Below the pieces are notes generated by a model, which worked only from the letters and a program-made list of their open reading frames with translations, made no database searches and had not been told where the DNA came from. 64,000 nucleotides of DNA from assembly GCA_051294375.1 (NCBI GenBank), contig JBJCIZ010000744.1, positions 1,807,252 through 1,871,251 on the forward strand. Direction: 5' to 3'. The position numbers and the translations under genes were made by a program. The DNA is from Paraspadella gotoi (Eukaryota > Chaetognatha). Shown here in pieces: positions 1 through 12,772 of this stretch. Position 1 is the stretch's first letter. Every line of letters starts with the position of its first letter.

Positions 1-163
1 TTTACACTTTTACTTTCCACATCCCATTTTTCGATATCTCCTTTTTTCTTTCTACTCCGCTCCGCCTTCTCGTCGAACCATTAGACTATTTTTGCAAACT
101 TTTCCCGATTTTATTTTGTTTCCGTCGACGTCGTCCATAGGAGTTTGATTCGTCGCGTTGAAG

Positions 164-197
<34 letters not shown>

Positions 198-730
198 NNN
201 NNNNNNNNNNNNNNNNNNNNNNNNNNNNNNNNNNNNNNNNNNNNNNNNNNNNNNNNNNNNNNNNNNNNNNNNNNNNNNNNNNNNNNNNNNNNNNNNNNNN
301 NNNNNNNNNNNNNNNNNNNNNNNNNNNNNNNNNNNNNNNNNNNNNNNNNNNNNNNNNNNNNNNNNNNNNNNNNNNNNNNNNNNNNNNNNNNNNNNNNNNN
401 NNNNNNNNTCTCTCTCTCGTCGGCATTTCGATTTTATTCCTTTTATCTTTATCGATCATCGAGAAAGATACTCATTTTTCCGTGAAAGCCGCCGCCAGCC
501 GCCGCCATTCCCCCAATTCGCCGCCCCTTCCACGCGCCGATGCCTTTGATCCTTCTCCGCTCCTCCTCCTCCTCCTCCTACTCCTCCTTCCCCCTCCCTC
601 CTCCCACGCTTTCTCTTTAATCCCTCTTCCTCCTCCTCCTCCTCCTCCTCCTCATACTCCCTTCGCGGTTGCCCATAATTGTCCCGTCCCCCGATGACTG
701 CATTCAAAACTCCGTATCTGTCTTTTCAAA

Positions 731-787
<57 letters not shown>
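731..787 (+). repeat. (GTC)19 microsatellite
   Basis: Nineteen GTC units in a row. Similar GTC/GAC arrays recur at 22262-22292, 22507-22535, 29986-30031, 31516-31543 and 48723-48762. Confidence 0.95.
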
Positions 788-788
<1 letters not shown>

Positions 789-813
789 ATATAAGTTTGT
801 CTTTTTCTCTTGA

Positions 814-825
814 GGTCACGTGACC
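814..825. promoter_or_regulatory. GGTCACGTGACC palindromic E-box
   Basis: This is a perfect 12-bp palindrome containing TCACGTGA, the M-box/CLEAR-type site recognised by MITF/TFE basic helix-loop-helix factors. It is one of nine TCACGTGA sites in the window. Confidence 0.35.
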
Positions 826-1369
826 TTTTTTGCAAGAGACACAGGTTTTTATAGTTTAGATGTATATTGTATAATGTATATTGTTTAATGTTTGCGCAAG
901 ATAAGATAATTGATTATAAAATATTCAATTTTTTTCTTTGAGAATAAAGAATGAAGAATAATAAAACTTAAGAAGTGAAGCTAAGTTAGCTAAAAAAAAA
1001 ATGGAAACAATCTTTCAATTTAAATTTCATGAAATGCAGTTTTTGTTTTATTTAAAAACTTTGATTTAAATTTCCAAACTGTCGCTCGTTTCAAGCAGAG
1101 AGAAGTTTTTGGAGTTTTTTCCCCCCTTTTAGTTTTTCAGATTTTTTTTTGTCTTTGTCTTCTTCGTTGATGGTTGCATTTCTCATTAATTGCAGATTCC
1201 ATATTCCAGTTGGTCTCTTACTTCATTTGCTTTTTTTTTNNNNNNNNNNNNNNNNNNNNNNNNNNNNNNNNNNNNNNNNNNNNNNNNNNNNNNNNNNNNA
1301 TTTAATTGTCGGGCCTTCCTGGCTCCACTGAAGCCGACATAATTCCCGCATTCCTCTCTCCTCGTCTCT

Positions 1370-1404
<35 letters not shown>

Positions 1405-2314
1405 GTAGTTTCATTTTTTCCGCCTCTTTTGTCATTTTTTTTCTTTTACGATTTTTTTTCCTTTCACCGATTTCCGCCAGAGGGCTCCGCGCTTTCTTGT
1501 CTTTTGTTTCTTTTTTTTTCTGTTTATTTTATTTTATTTTTTTTTGCCTCTAAAGTTTATCTTTGGTTCATTATTGGTTTCATCGTTTGCAAACGTTCGT
1601 ATCTTTATTATTCTTTTTTTGCAGATGCTTCCTGTGAAACATAAGTTTTTGTTTAAACGTAAATTTTTTTTGTCGATGTGTTTATTTTTAAAAATGTGAC
1701 AATACTGACTAAAGTATAATGGGAAGCGGCTGAAATTCCGTTTGTATTCGTTTTTGTATTGAACGATTCTCTGTCTCTTTTTATGTCAGTGATTATTTTC
1801 TCATCGTTGAACCGAAGAAAACAAACAGAGTTTTTTCAGCGTCGAACTTATTTTCAAATCCCTTTCTTTTTTCCTTACCTTTTAACCTTTTAACCTTTCT
1901 TGTTCCTTCCCTCATCAGTTGCCTTTCATTGCTTAAGTTAATTTCTTTCTTCTCTCAATATATTTCTTTAAGTATTTTTGTTTTAATATCTTCTTCATAA
2001 TTTTTTTTCTTTCTTAATTCTTTCTTTCTTTTTCTTTTTTATATTCTCATCTTTCTCTTGATAAGCGTCTTTCTGTTAGCTAATGTCCCTTTGTTATCTT
2101 TTCATTTTCTTACTTCTTTTGGGTCACTCGTTCGGTCAGCCACCGTTTCAATTTTTCTGCCCTCGTTCCACTCTCTCTCTCTCNNNNNNNNNNNNNNNNN
2201 NNNNNNNNNNNNNNNNNNNNNNNNNNNNNNNNNNNNNNNNNNNNNNNNNNNNNNNNNNNNNNNNNNNNNNNNNNNNNNNNNNNNNNNNNNNNNNNNNNNN
2301 NNNNNNNNNNNNNN

Positions 2315-2352
<38 letters not shown>

Positions 2353-2424
2353 AAGTATTTTCTTTGTCTTTTTCTTTCTTCCCACTTACCCTTTTCTTCT
2401 TGCTATCGTTCTCTCTCTTTTCTC

Positions 2425-2672
2425 TATGAAATTGGTACAACCAATATAAAAAATATCCATTCATTTAATGAATAAGCTATCTTGCCCTTGACTTTGGATA
2501 GGCTTTGGTGGTTTAAGGCCTCTATCACTCTTACAAGATAATGAAATAGCAGGTCCCTGCAAGCTTTCAATCCAGACTTTCTCACAGACTCGTTTATTCA
2601 CTCCCTATCAATGAAGTGGTTTCATATTTCAAAGAATGTTTCAATTGTATGAAAAGACCACTCCCTTAAGTA
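2425..2672 (+). repeat. R1 interspersed repeat, copy a
   Basis: About 250 bp run from GAAATTGGTACAACC to CCCTTAAGTA. They match copy c (32769-33017) in reverse complement almost end to end, and copy b (28392-28552) in the same orientation. The shared core includes GGTTTAAGGCCTC and ATCACTCTTACAAGATAATG. This copy lacks about 20 bp (the AGAGTACCTGGCT part) that b and c keep. No open frame and no recognisable end structure. Confidence 0.85.
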
Positions 2673-2821
2673 CGTAAACTTTTCCACCCTTTCCTTTTTT
2701 TTAAACTTTGACCTCTCTTTACCTTTCTTTACCTCTCTTTACACTTAATAGTTTCTGCCTTCTTAATTTTTTTCTACTCTTCTTTCTTCATTCCCCATCG
2801 CCTTTTATTTCTTAATTCCTT

Positions 2822-2859
<38 letters not shown>

Positions 2860-4138
2860 AAAAGGGAAACAGAGGACGAAGGACGAAGGAGACAGAAGAG
2901 GAGAGAAGAGACGANNNNNNNNNNNNNNNNNNNNNNNNNNNNNNNNNNNNNNNNNNNNNNNNNNNNNNNNNNNNNNNNNNNNNNNNNNNNNNNNNNNNNN
3001 NNNNNNNNNNNNNNNNNNNNNNNNNNNNNNNNNNNNNNNNNNNNNNNNNNNNNNNNNNNNNNNNNNNNNNNNNNNNNNNNNNNNTTGGTTTAGTTGTAAC
3101 GAGCGTCGACCGCAGAGCCTTTCGGGCCGCATGGAATGCCCACGAGACATTCCCGAGCAAGAAGAGAGAGAGAGAGAGAGANNNNNNNNNNNNNNNNNNN
3201 NNNNNNNNNNNNNNNNNNNNNNNNNNNNNNNNNNNNNNNNNNNNNNNNNNNNNNNNNNNNNNNNNNNNNNNNNNNNNNNNNNNNNNNNNNNNNNNNNNNN
3301 NNNNNNNNNNNNNNNNNNNNNNNNNNNNNNNNNNNNNNNNNNNNNNNNNNNNNNNNNNNNNNNNNNNNNNNNNNNNNNNNNNNNNNNNNNNNNNNNNNNN
3401 NNNNNNNNNNNNNNNNNNNNNNNNNNNNNNNNNNNNNNNNNNNNNNNNNNNNNNNNNNNNNNNNNNNNNNNNNNNNNNNNNNNNNNNNNNNNNNNNNNNN
3501 NNNNNNNNNNNNNNNNNNNNNNNNNNNNNNNNNNNNNNNNNNNNNNNNNNNNNNNNNNNNNNNNNNNNNNNNNNNNNNNNNNNNNNNNNNNNNNNNNNNN
3601 NNNNNNNNNNNNNNNNNNNNNNNNNNNNNNNNNNNNNNNNNNNNNNNNNNNNNNNNNNNNNNNNNNNNNNNNNNNNNNNNNNNNNNNNNNNNNNNNNNNN
3701 NNNNNNNNNNNNNNNNNNNNNNNNNNNNNNNNNNNNNNNNNNNNNNNNNNNNNNNNNNNNNNNNNNNNNNNNNNNNNNNNNNNNNNNNNNNNNNNNNNNN
3801 NNNNNNNNNNNNNNNNNNNNNNNNNNNNNNNNNNNNNNNNNNNNNNNNNNNNNNNNNNNNNNNNNNNNNNNNNNNNNNTTTTTTTTGTGCAAACAAAGAG
3901 ACACCATTGATTTTCTCCTGTTTTTGACCCTCCTTGTCGTTGTCGTTGTTGTCGTTGTCGTTGTTGTGGTTCGTCTCTTTTTTCTTTCTTTTTCTTCTTC
4001 TTCTTTCTTTTTTTCATTGCGTTTGCAGTGTGCGTTGTTGTTGTTGTTGTCGCTGTTGGTTTTCGCTAAATCCGTTTGAGCGTCGAGTCAATGTCGCTTC
4101 AAGTTTTCGTCACTTTGGATATGTGCGATCGTGTTTGC

Positions 4139-4183
<45 letters not shown>

Positions 4184-4355
4184 TCTCCCGTTCACTCTTT
4201 AAAACCCTCAAACCATCTTCCTCCTCTTCCACCGTCATCAATGGTCTGGCAACCTTGCAGAAATCGCCCCCCACGGCCCACGGCTAATTCAATTCATCGC
4301 CCGCATATTGTTGCCTTTTAAAGCGACCAAACGGCGCGGTTGGTTGACGGACGGC

Positions 4356-4780
4356 GCTGGAGCGAAAAGAGTTTCGATGGAAGGAAGCGCATCGGACTGG
4401 AGCGAAAAAAAAAACTGCAATAAGAGCGAAGAGATTTCGTTGGAGCCTAAGATATTATCATAAAGAGTTTCAATGAGAAAATTAAACAGGAGCAAATAGA
4501 ATTCTAGAAAAGAGTTGCAAGAGAAAAAAAAGATGGAATCATAGGTAAAGTTCTCAAAGAGTTGTAATACCTCACGTCGAATAAAAGTCACTATTATAAT
4601 TAAAAAAAAAATTAAAAACTTCAAAAAGAATTGCAATAGGAGCAAACAGAGGAGCGGCAAAAAAGAAAACTCCACTGGAGCGGAAGGACGGGAATGGAGT
4701 AAAAGAGTAAACTCCTATAGAATCGCAATCGAGCACCAATGTAACGAACATAAAGGACGAAAAAAAGTTGCAATGGGAGC
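4356..4780 (+). repeat. Degenerate short tandem repeat (GAGTTGCAAT-GGAGCGAA type)
   Basis: Variants of AAGAGTTTCAATGGGAGCGAA recur every 20-40 bp, for example near 4355, 4403, 4470, 4515, 4560, 4630 and 4768. The array is decayed and leads straight into the GCC-rich segment. No function is evident. Confidence 0.5.
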
Positions 4781-4786
4781 GAATGG

Positions 4787-4817
<31 letters not shown>

Positions 4818-4990
4818 TCCTGCGGTCGTTGGAATCGGGGACGCCGCTGGCATCGGCACCGATAACGGACGGCGCCGGCGGCATCGGCAGCGTTTCCGTG
4901 TCCCGCCCATCTCGATTTTTTCTGCTGCTGTCATCAGTTTCGATTCGGCGGCGGCGGCGGCGGCGGCGGCAAACCGTCCCCGCGTCTATT
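4780..4990 (+). other. GC-rich trinucleotide island
   Basis: A (GCC)10 run at 4788-4815 and a (GCG)n run at 4948-4972 bracket a CpG-rich 130-bp stretch. One frame stays open across it and would encode two alanine runs, but there is no splice signal pair, no homology and no conserved motif. It may be a 5' exon or CpG-island fragment of an unseen transcript, or just repeat expansion. Confidence 0.35.
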
Positions 4991-5113
4991 TTTGTTTTAT
5001 TTCCCTAAAGTATTTGTTTTATTTGTTTTATTTGTTTTATCCGGATACAAAATTCGTCCCTCGTCCCCCGACTTTACCTCCACTGGCAATTGCTCGTGAC
5101 TTGTCTCCCCAAA

Positions 5114-5505
5114 CGCGGTTCTACGATCCCCGGATCTCCTTATCCCCGGATCTCCCTATCCCCGGATCTCCCAATCCCCGGATCTCCCAATCCCCGGACA
5201 TTCAAACCTCGGTTCTAAATTCCCCGAATCAACGTAAATATCTGGTGTCCTGATCCCCTATGTCCTGATCCCCGATGTCCTGATCCCCTATGTCCTGATC
5301 CCTGATGTCCTGATCCCCGATGTCTGAATCTCCAGATTCACAGATCTGCAAACAGCGGATCTCGGATCTGCAACCATCTGGATTCCCTGATTCCCGAAAT
5401 TTCGAATTCCCCAGATTTCTGATCCCCAGATTTCTGATCCCCAGTTTTCTGATACCAAGATTTCTGATCCCCAGATTTCTGATCCCCAGATATTCAAATT
5501 CTCGG
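5114..5505 (+). repeat. Minisatellite of 14-16 bp units
   Basis: Three related unit types follow one another: CCCCGGATCTCCC (5128-5200), TGATCCCCGATGTCC (5245-5325) and CAGATTTCTGATCCC (5412-5495). The array is repeated in the second block at 8073-8410 with scattered one-base insertions and deletions. Confidence 0.85.
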
Positions 5506-6315
5506 TTTTCGATTTCTTTTTTTCCTGTTAAGCGACGCTTTTCGAAAATAAGCAAATGATTGTTCTTAGTTTTGGAATTGAAGCAGAAATTGTATTTATT
5601 CTTATTTAATTATTTCCTAATCGTTTAATTTTAAATTTATTATAGCATGCGGTTGTTAAAATTGTCTTTTTTTTTGTTTTCATCTTCACAATTGACGGCC
5701 GACTATTGCATTGGCCGATGGTCGAGGGGGGGGCTGTTGGTCCTCATCCGTTGATGACATGCAATTGCGACACCAAGAGAAATCAGAACGGAAAACGCGA
5801 CAATGATTTTCCACTTTTCCTCATTTTTTTTTCTTTCTCTTCTGCGAGCGAAGGTCTGAAGATGATGATGATGACGACGACGACGACGACGACCTCGTTC
5901 ACAAATTACACGTTTTTCAATTTCCAATAGTTCTATGTTTCTATGTTCTATGTTCTATGTTTTTATGTTTCTATGTTTCTATGTTTCATGTTTCTATGTT
6001 CTATGTTTCCATATTCTATGTCCACCAGTTTTGATGATCTCATATTCAAAAGTTTCCATACAATCGATCGACCAAGTCCACAGTTTTTCATGATCTCGAG
6101 AAAGCGAGGGACTCACAAGACGCCTTTACCGCTTTTCGCCGCCGTTCGCCGCAATTTTTCGCCATTCGCCGCCATTCGCTGCCATTCGATGCCATTCGCT
6201 GCCTTTCGCCGCCATTCGCCGCTTCGATTATTTTTTACGACGTCTTTTGTTTTGTCTTCGACGCAAATAAAGTATTTCTCGCGATGCCACCTTTTCTCTC
6301 TCTCTCTCCTCTCTT

Positions 6316-6369
<54 letters not shown>

Positions 6370-6500
6370 CCCTCTCTTGGCAGAGAGACAGAAACAAGGA
6401 CAAAAAATCAAATATTCTGATTTCGCATAAACAAAAGTGGAAAGAAAAACAAAAGTGGAGCAAAATCTCACCAATGATTTTCACGAAGACGCGACGGAGC

Positions 6501-6513
6501 GTTGCTAGGCAAC
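6501..6513. promoter_or_regulatory. X-box-like palindrome GTTGCTAGGCAAC
   Basis: GTTGC and GCAAC half-sites are separated by three bases, an RFX-type X-box variant. The copy in block B (about 9391) is broken by an indel. Confidence 0.3.
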
Positions 6514-6823
6514 GGATGAGCCGTTCGTCAGTCTATTCGTTTGGTCAGTCTGTCCGTAGGTCAGTCCGTCAGTAAATCGGCCCGTCAGTGATTAAATTTT
6601 ATAAAATTGAAAAAAATAAAATTAATTGCATTAGTTTCCTTGCTTCTCATTCGTAAATACCATTTTTCCCCCTTTTTCCCATTNNNNNNNNNNTTTTTTT
6701 TTAATAATACTATTTTTTTTCATTTAAAAATTTGTAAATTTTATAATTAATCTTAGTACAATTCAGCGTTGTCGGGATCGACCGTCTGGGAGCGGAGAGA
6801 GAAAAAGACACAATAGTAAGACT

Positions 6824-6877
<54 letters not shown>

Positions 6878-7222
6878 GAGAGAGAGAGAGTAATGAAGCG
6901 CTTCAAATGACGTAAAAATGACAGAGAATGAAATCGTTTTCTCTCGATGATGAAGAGAAGTTGGGAAATGGGGAAAGGAAAAGGTCGCCAGCGACGACGA
7001 CGACGACGACCACGACGACTGACGACGACTAAGATGATGGTAAAGAGGAGAAGAAAAATGCCATTTAAGTCGCTGATGTTGCCATTAGATGCGCGTCTAT
7101 GGTAACTTTGAAAACAGGCGAGATCAAATAACGGTCGGCTTTTTATATTTCTATACTCGTGCGATCTAATGTGAGGGGTTATTTTTCACAATAGAAACGG
7201 TTAATAAAAATTATATTATATT

Positions 7223-7310
7223 ATTCATTGATAGGAAAGCCAGTTACTCTGAGAGACAGTCTTGATTGAAAACTTTCAGGGTCGTGCTAAGTTAATACCG
7301 TCCGAACAAA
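7223..7310 (-). repeat. R1 fragment, copy d (diverged)
   Basis: ATTGATAGGAAAGCCAG, then GAGACAGTCTTGAT and GGGTCGTGCTAAGTTA, follow the same order as copy c (32818-32900). It is present again in block B at about 10131-10210. Confidence 0.55.
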
Positions 7311-8072
7311 CTCAAAGTGTATGAATTGGGAACAATCAAGCAAAAATTATCCATTCGATTAAACATAACAAACTCGCCTCAATATAGAAAATGAATAAAT
7401 AAATATATATAAATATTAATTCATAATAAAAAATAAAATGAATGAAATAAAATAAAATGAATTGAATGAAATGAAATAAATTGATAATAATAACATAATA
7501 ATAACAGATAAATACAGAATTAGGGTTGGTAACGCTCAACGGTAAGTAAATGGTTACGTGGGTGAGGAACTTTCCTCCACTAAACGGGTGAGTGGTGAGA
7601 TTCACCAGTGGTGAATGGTAAGTTCGACGTCGTCATCGTCGTCGTCGTCTTTTGAGTCACTACAATTTCTCCATTTTAGTTTTCCCTCTTAATGTTTATT
7701 TTTATTGTCTTATTCTGACTAAAATCCTCCCAGCAAAACAAACTACAACAACAACAACAACAGACCCCAAATGTCGTATTTTGTTTTGATTCTCCCCCCC
7801 AAGTTGTTTTTTTATGAGTAACGAGAGCGCCCCCCCCCGCCGCTGAATTTAAGCTGGGTTGGCATTTTTAGTTTTTGGCGAAATATTCTAGAAATGTTGA
7901 GATGAGTCAACGGTAAGAATATTTTGGTTTTACGAGTTTTTGTTGGATTTAGTAGAGGCGGAAGAGGAGAGAGCCGGAATAAGAGCCGGAATGCCGGTGT
8001 TTTGGGGGAGAAAGTGCCGGAAAGAGAAAGTTCCGGAAAGAGAAAGTNNNNNNNNNNNNNNNNNNNNNNNNN

Positions 8073-9197
8073 GGATCTCGCCAATCCCCGGATCTCCCAA
8101 TCCCCGGACATTCAAACCTCGGTTCTAAATTCCCGAATCAACGTAAATATCTGGTGTCCTGATCCCCTATTCCTGATCCCGATGTCTGATCCCCTATGTC
8201 CTGATCCCTGATGTCCTGATCCCCGATGTCTGAATCCTCCAGATTCACAGATCTGCAAACAGCGGATCTCGGGATCTGCAACCATCTGGATTCCCTGATT
8301 CCGAAATTTCGAATCCCCAGATTTCTTGATCCCCAGATTTCTGATCCCCAGTTTTTCTGATACCAAGATTTCTGATCCCGAGATTTCTGATCCCCAGATA
8401 TTCAAATTCTCGGTTTTCGATTTCTTTTTTTCCTGTTAAGCGACCGCTTTTTCGAAATAAGCAAATGATTGTTCTTAGTTTTGGATTGAAGCAGAAATTG
8501 TATGTTATTTCTTATTTAATTATTTCCTAATCGTTTTTAATTTTAAATTTATTATAGCATGCGGTTGTTAAAATTGTCTTTTTTTTTTGTTTCATCTTCA
8601 CAATTTGACGGCGACTATGCATTGGCCGATGGTCGAGGGGGGGGGCTGTTGTCCTCATCCGTTGATGACATGCAATTGCGACACCAAGAGAAATCAGAAC
8701 GGAAAACGCGACAATATTTCACTTTTCCCCATTTTTTTTTCTTTTCTCCTTCTGCGAGCGAAGGGTCTGAAGATGATGATGATGACGACGACGACGACGA
8801 CGACCTCGTTCACAAATTACACGTTTTTCAATTTCCAATAGTTCTATGTTTCTATGTTCTATGTTTTTATTGTTTCTATGTCTATGTTTCTATGTTTCTA
8901 TGGTTCTATGTTTCCCATATCTATGTCCACCAGTTTTGATGAATCTCAATTCAAAAGTTTCCATACAATCGATCGACCAAGTCCACAGTTTTTCATGTTA
9001 TCAAGATCTCGAGAAAGCGAGGGACTCACAAGACGCCTTCACGCTTTTTCGCCGCCGTTCGCCGTCATTTTTCGCCATTCGCTGCCATGCGATGCCCATT
9101 GCTGCCTTTCCCGCCATTCGCGGCTCTTCGAATTATTTTTTACGACGTCTTTGTTTTGTCTGCGACGCAAATAAAGTATTTCTCCGCGATGCCTTTT

Positions 9198-9271
<74 letters not shown>

Positions 9272-10960
9272 CCTCTGCAGAGAAACAAGGACAAAAAATC
9301 AAATATTCTGATTTCGCATAAACAAAAGTGGGAAGAAAAACAAAAGTGGAGCAAAATCTCACCATCATTTTCACGGACTCGACGGAGCGTTGCTAGGCAC
9401 GGGATGAGCCGTTCGTCAGGTGTATTCGTTTGGTCGCGTCTGTCCGTAGGTCAGTCCGTCAGTAAATCGGCCCGTCAGTGATTAAATTGTTATACAAATT
9501 GGAAAAAAAAAAAATTAATTGCATTAGTTTCCTTGCTTCTGCATCGTAAAGTTCACCATTTTTCCCCCTTTTTCCCATTTTGCAATTCCTTTTTTTAATA
9601 TAACTATTTTTATTGTATTTAAATTGGTGGTAAATTTATAATTTAATCTTAGTACAAATTCAGCCGATTTGTCGGGATCGACGTCTGGGAGCGGAGAGAG
9701 AGATAAAGCGAGAGAGAGAGAGAACGAGATCTGAAGAGGAGAGAGAGAGAGGAGAGATGAGAGAGACGGGAGGAAGAGGAGGAGTAGTACCATGAAGCGC
9801 TTCAAATGACGTAAAAAATGACAGAGAATGAAATCGTTTTCTCTCGATGAGAAGAGAAAAGTGGGAAATGGGGAAAGGAAAAGGTCGCCAGCGACGACGA
9901 CGACGACGACGACGACGACCACGACGACTGACGACGATAAGATGATGGTAAAGAGGAGAAGAAAAATGCCATTTAAGTCGCTGATGTTGCCATTAGAATG
10001 CGCGTCTATGGTAACTATTGAAAAAATCAGGCAGATCAAATGACGGTCTGCTTCTTATATTTCTATGCTCGTGCGATCGTGAGGGTTATTTTTCACAATA
10101 GAAACGGTTAATAAAATTTTTATTACTACTTCTTTGATAGGAAAGCCAGTTACCCTGAGAGACAGTCTTGATGAAACTTTCAGGGTCGTGCTAAGTTAAT
10201 ACCGTCCGAAACAAACTCAAGTGTATGATTGGGAACAATCAAGCAAAAGAAGCGATGTGCACTTAAACTATAACAAACTCGCCTCAATATAGAAAATGAA
10301 TAATAACCATATATTATAATATTAATTCATGAATAAAAAATAAAATGAATGAAATAAAATAAAAATGAATGAAATGAAATAAATTGATAATAATAACACA
10401 TAAATAATAAAAGATAAATACAGAAATTTAGGGTTGGTAAACGCTCCAACGGGTAAGTAAATGGTTACGTGGGTGAGGAACTTTCTCCACTAACGGGTGA
10501 GTGGTGAGATTCACCAGTGGTGAATTGGTAAGTCGACGTCGTCATCGGTCGTCGGCGTCTTTTGAGTCTCTACAATCCTCATTAGTTCTATTATGTTCTT
10601 ATTCTGACTAAATTCCTCCCAGCAAAACAAACTACAACAACAACAACAACAGACCCCAAATGTCGTATTTTGTTTTGATTCTCCCCCCCAAGTTGTTTTT
10701 TTATGAGTAACGAGAGCGCCCCCCCCCGCCGCTGAATTTAAGCTGGGTTGGCATTTTTAGTTTTTGGCGAAATATTCTAGAATGTTGAGATGAGTCAACG
10801 GTAAGAATATTTTGGTTTTACGAGTTTTTGGATTTAGTAGAGGCGGAAGAGGAGAGAGCCGGAATAAGAGCCGGAAAATGCCGGTGTTTTGGGGGGAGAA
10901 AGGCCGGAAAGAGGAAAGTTCCGGAAAGAGAAAGTGCCGGAAAGAGAAAGGTTCCGGAAA
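8073..10960 (+). repeat. Duplicated block B (indel-rich copy)
   Basis: This copies 5164-8047. From 8073 to about 10600 it has many one-base gains and losses relative to A. From about 10617 onward it is essentially identical to A's last 300 bp. That pattern fits an error-rich read used to extend a clean contig across sequence already present on the other side of the gap. It fills A's 10-N gap at 6684-6693 with GCAATTCC-type sequence. Confidence 0.8.
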
Positions 10961-11155
10961 GAGAAAGTGTCGGAAAAGAAAGTACCAGAAATTGAAAGTT
11001 CCGGAAAGAGAAAGTGCCGGAAGAGAAAGTCTGAAAGAGAAAGTGCCGGAAGGAGAAGTGCCGGAAAGAGAAGTGCTGAAAAGAGAAAGTGCCGCGGAAA
11101 GAGAAAGTGCCGGAAAGAGAAAGTGCCGGAAAGAGAAAGTGCCGGAAAGGCGGCG
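10860..11155 (+). repeat. 16-bp minisatellite GCCGGAAAGAGAAAGT
   Basis: About 17 units of GCCGGAAAGAGAAAGT with variants (TTCCGG, GTCGG, GCTGAA) form the array. Block A ends inside the same array at 7985-8047, which explains the contig break there. Since 16 is not a multiple of 3, all frames translate to similar Lys/Glu/Arg-rich peptides, which are not genes. Confidence 0.9.
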
Positions 11156-11234
11156 AAGGAAACAAGTTTGCCGAAGGAAGAATACCGAGAAGTCGACGTT
11201 GATCGAGTCCGTAAAAAAAGCTGCTTTTTTTATG

Positions 11235-11592
11235 TTGCGCCGCGAGTATTCGCGGAGCAACTCTATAAGTCACTTTTCGGTCGGTCTGTCGGTCTGTCTC
11301 TCTGTCTGTCGGTCGGTTTGTTTGTCCGTCGGTCTGTCTCAATTACCCTAAAAATGCATATAATTCGCCTATAGTTGGTTGATCATTTGTTAAGACTGAA
11401 TAACACCTCAAATCTAAGTGACTGCTCGCGCCCCCTTCAGGAAATCCTAAAACTATAAGGAATAAAAGACGGAAATTCGATGCAGTGCATACATATGAAA
11501 AGTTTTTTTTAGTCATGTCATGTCATGTCATGTGATGACATATCATGTGATCAAAGATAAATACTCGTGAAAATAAAGTTACTGCGGCGCAA
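11235..11592 (+). mobile_element. R2 MITE-like element, copy a
   Basis: This 358-bp element is bounded by TTGCGCCGCGAG and CTGCGGCGCAA, which are imperfect inverted repeats of each other. Order inside: a near-palindrome CCGCGAGTATTCGCGG, CAACTCTATAAGTCA, a GGTC/TGTC array, then ATGCATATAATTCGCC and CATTTGTTAAGA. It continues with ACCTCAAATCTAAGTGACTG, CTTCAGGAAATCCTAAAACTATA, AATAAAAGACGGA and a CATGTCATGTCATG palindromic stretch. There is no ORF, so it would be non-autonomous. Other copies are at 13151, 40164, 47793 and 53289. Confidence 0.75.
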
Positions 11593-12108
11593 CACATTGG
11601 AATCACCGTTCTTGTCTAGATATGATAGGCTTCAGTTTAATTTACTTATGAACTTTCTTAATACTTATCTTATGAACTTTTCATGTCTACATATATCTCT
11701 TCTCTAGGCCCCTTACCTCTCAACGTTATCTCGCTCTTTTCCACCCCCTCAACCCGACCTTCCACATCCTTCAGCCTCAACTCATAACCCCTCCCTCTCC
11801 TTCAAACTTTCATCCTCGCTTCTCTTAAAAATTCGACGAAAAAAGCGAAAACGCGAAAACTGCAGCAGTACCGCTGCGTCGTGTTGCTGTTTACTGCGGC
11901 TGCTGGTTTCGCTGTCGGCCGCTTCCGATTTCCGGCGCTGTTGTTTGTTTGTTTGTTTGTTTGTTTTTCTTTGCTACGTTTGGAACAGAGCGTCAGCGGT
12001 GAAGACGACTTCATCTGTCCGGAAATTGCCCAATGCCCATGTTCCTTTATGACCATCTGGCCTCAATAGTGGTCTGACCTGGAAATACTCCAAATAATAA
12101 TAATAATT

Positions 12109-12147
<39 letters not shown>

Positions 12148-12717
12148 TTATCTTCATTTTACCACTAAATTCAAACAACACAAATTCACGACCAATTGTA
12201 ATGCGTTTGGGTGCTGCTGTCAGATCCAGTTATAGAACGTCTTTTTTTGCTATTATTTTTTTTTAGTTTTACTTTTATGTAGAACAGAATATTTCGAAGA
12301 GTTCTGCCTTAATCAAAGGTGAATAAATATTTTTGTTCTGGTATGTTTAATTGTTTAATTGTTTATTTATTTATTTACGAATGGAAAGAAAACATTGAAA
12401 CATTGAAACCAACAGCCACAAACTCCATAGTTAGAGAAAAGTAATAAAAAAAAAAAATTNNNNNNNNNNAATTTCTAAAAAATGTTTCTCTCCCCACCAT
12501 CCCCTTAAAAACCATCCCACCCACCTCCGCCCCCCTTCTCCGACTTAGATGCCGTCGCCAGATTCGCGTTTTATCGTCGCCTTCATCTTGATTCTGGTTC
12601 CATCTCTCCACTTGAGCGAGAGAGAGAGAGAGATAGAGAGAGAGAGGGAGAGAGAGAGAGAAGAGAGGAGGGACTGATTCATCAATTTTTGGTTGGCTTA
12701 CTTGACTTTCTTCCTCC

Positions 12718-12772
<55 letters not shown>

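Larger units (their letters stand above)
1..4355. other. 5' flank: simple repeats and gaps, no gene seen
   Basis: This stretch has (GTC)n around 165-197, TCC/CTC-rich sequence (555-650), AT-rich unique DNA, several (TC)n tracts (1366-1401, 2315-2346, 2824-2857, 4140-4190) and about 1.2 kb of N. The short unique piece 3085-3170 between two gaps is GC-richer, but too short to interpret. Confidence 0.7.
5164..8047 (+). repeat. Duplicated block A (clean copy)
   Basis: This 2.9-kb block is followed, after 25 N, by a second copy (8073-10960) in the same order. Contents are the minisatellite, AT-rich DNA, (ATG)n/(ACG)n, the TTCTATGTTTCTATG stretch, GCCATTCGCC repeats, (TC)n 6296-6370, (GA)n 6828-6890, an R1-like fragment, (AACA)n and the start of the GCCGGAAAGAGAAAGT array. 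There are no coding features. The two copies differ mainly by single-base indels, so they are probably one locus. Confidence 0.85.

Noticed and set aside
10812-11374. Lys/Glu/Arg-rich ORFs of 160-179 codons
   Set aside because: The 16-bp minisatellite reads similarly in all frames. The ends lie in an R2 element.
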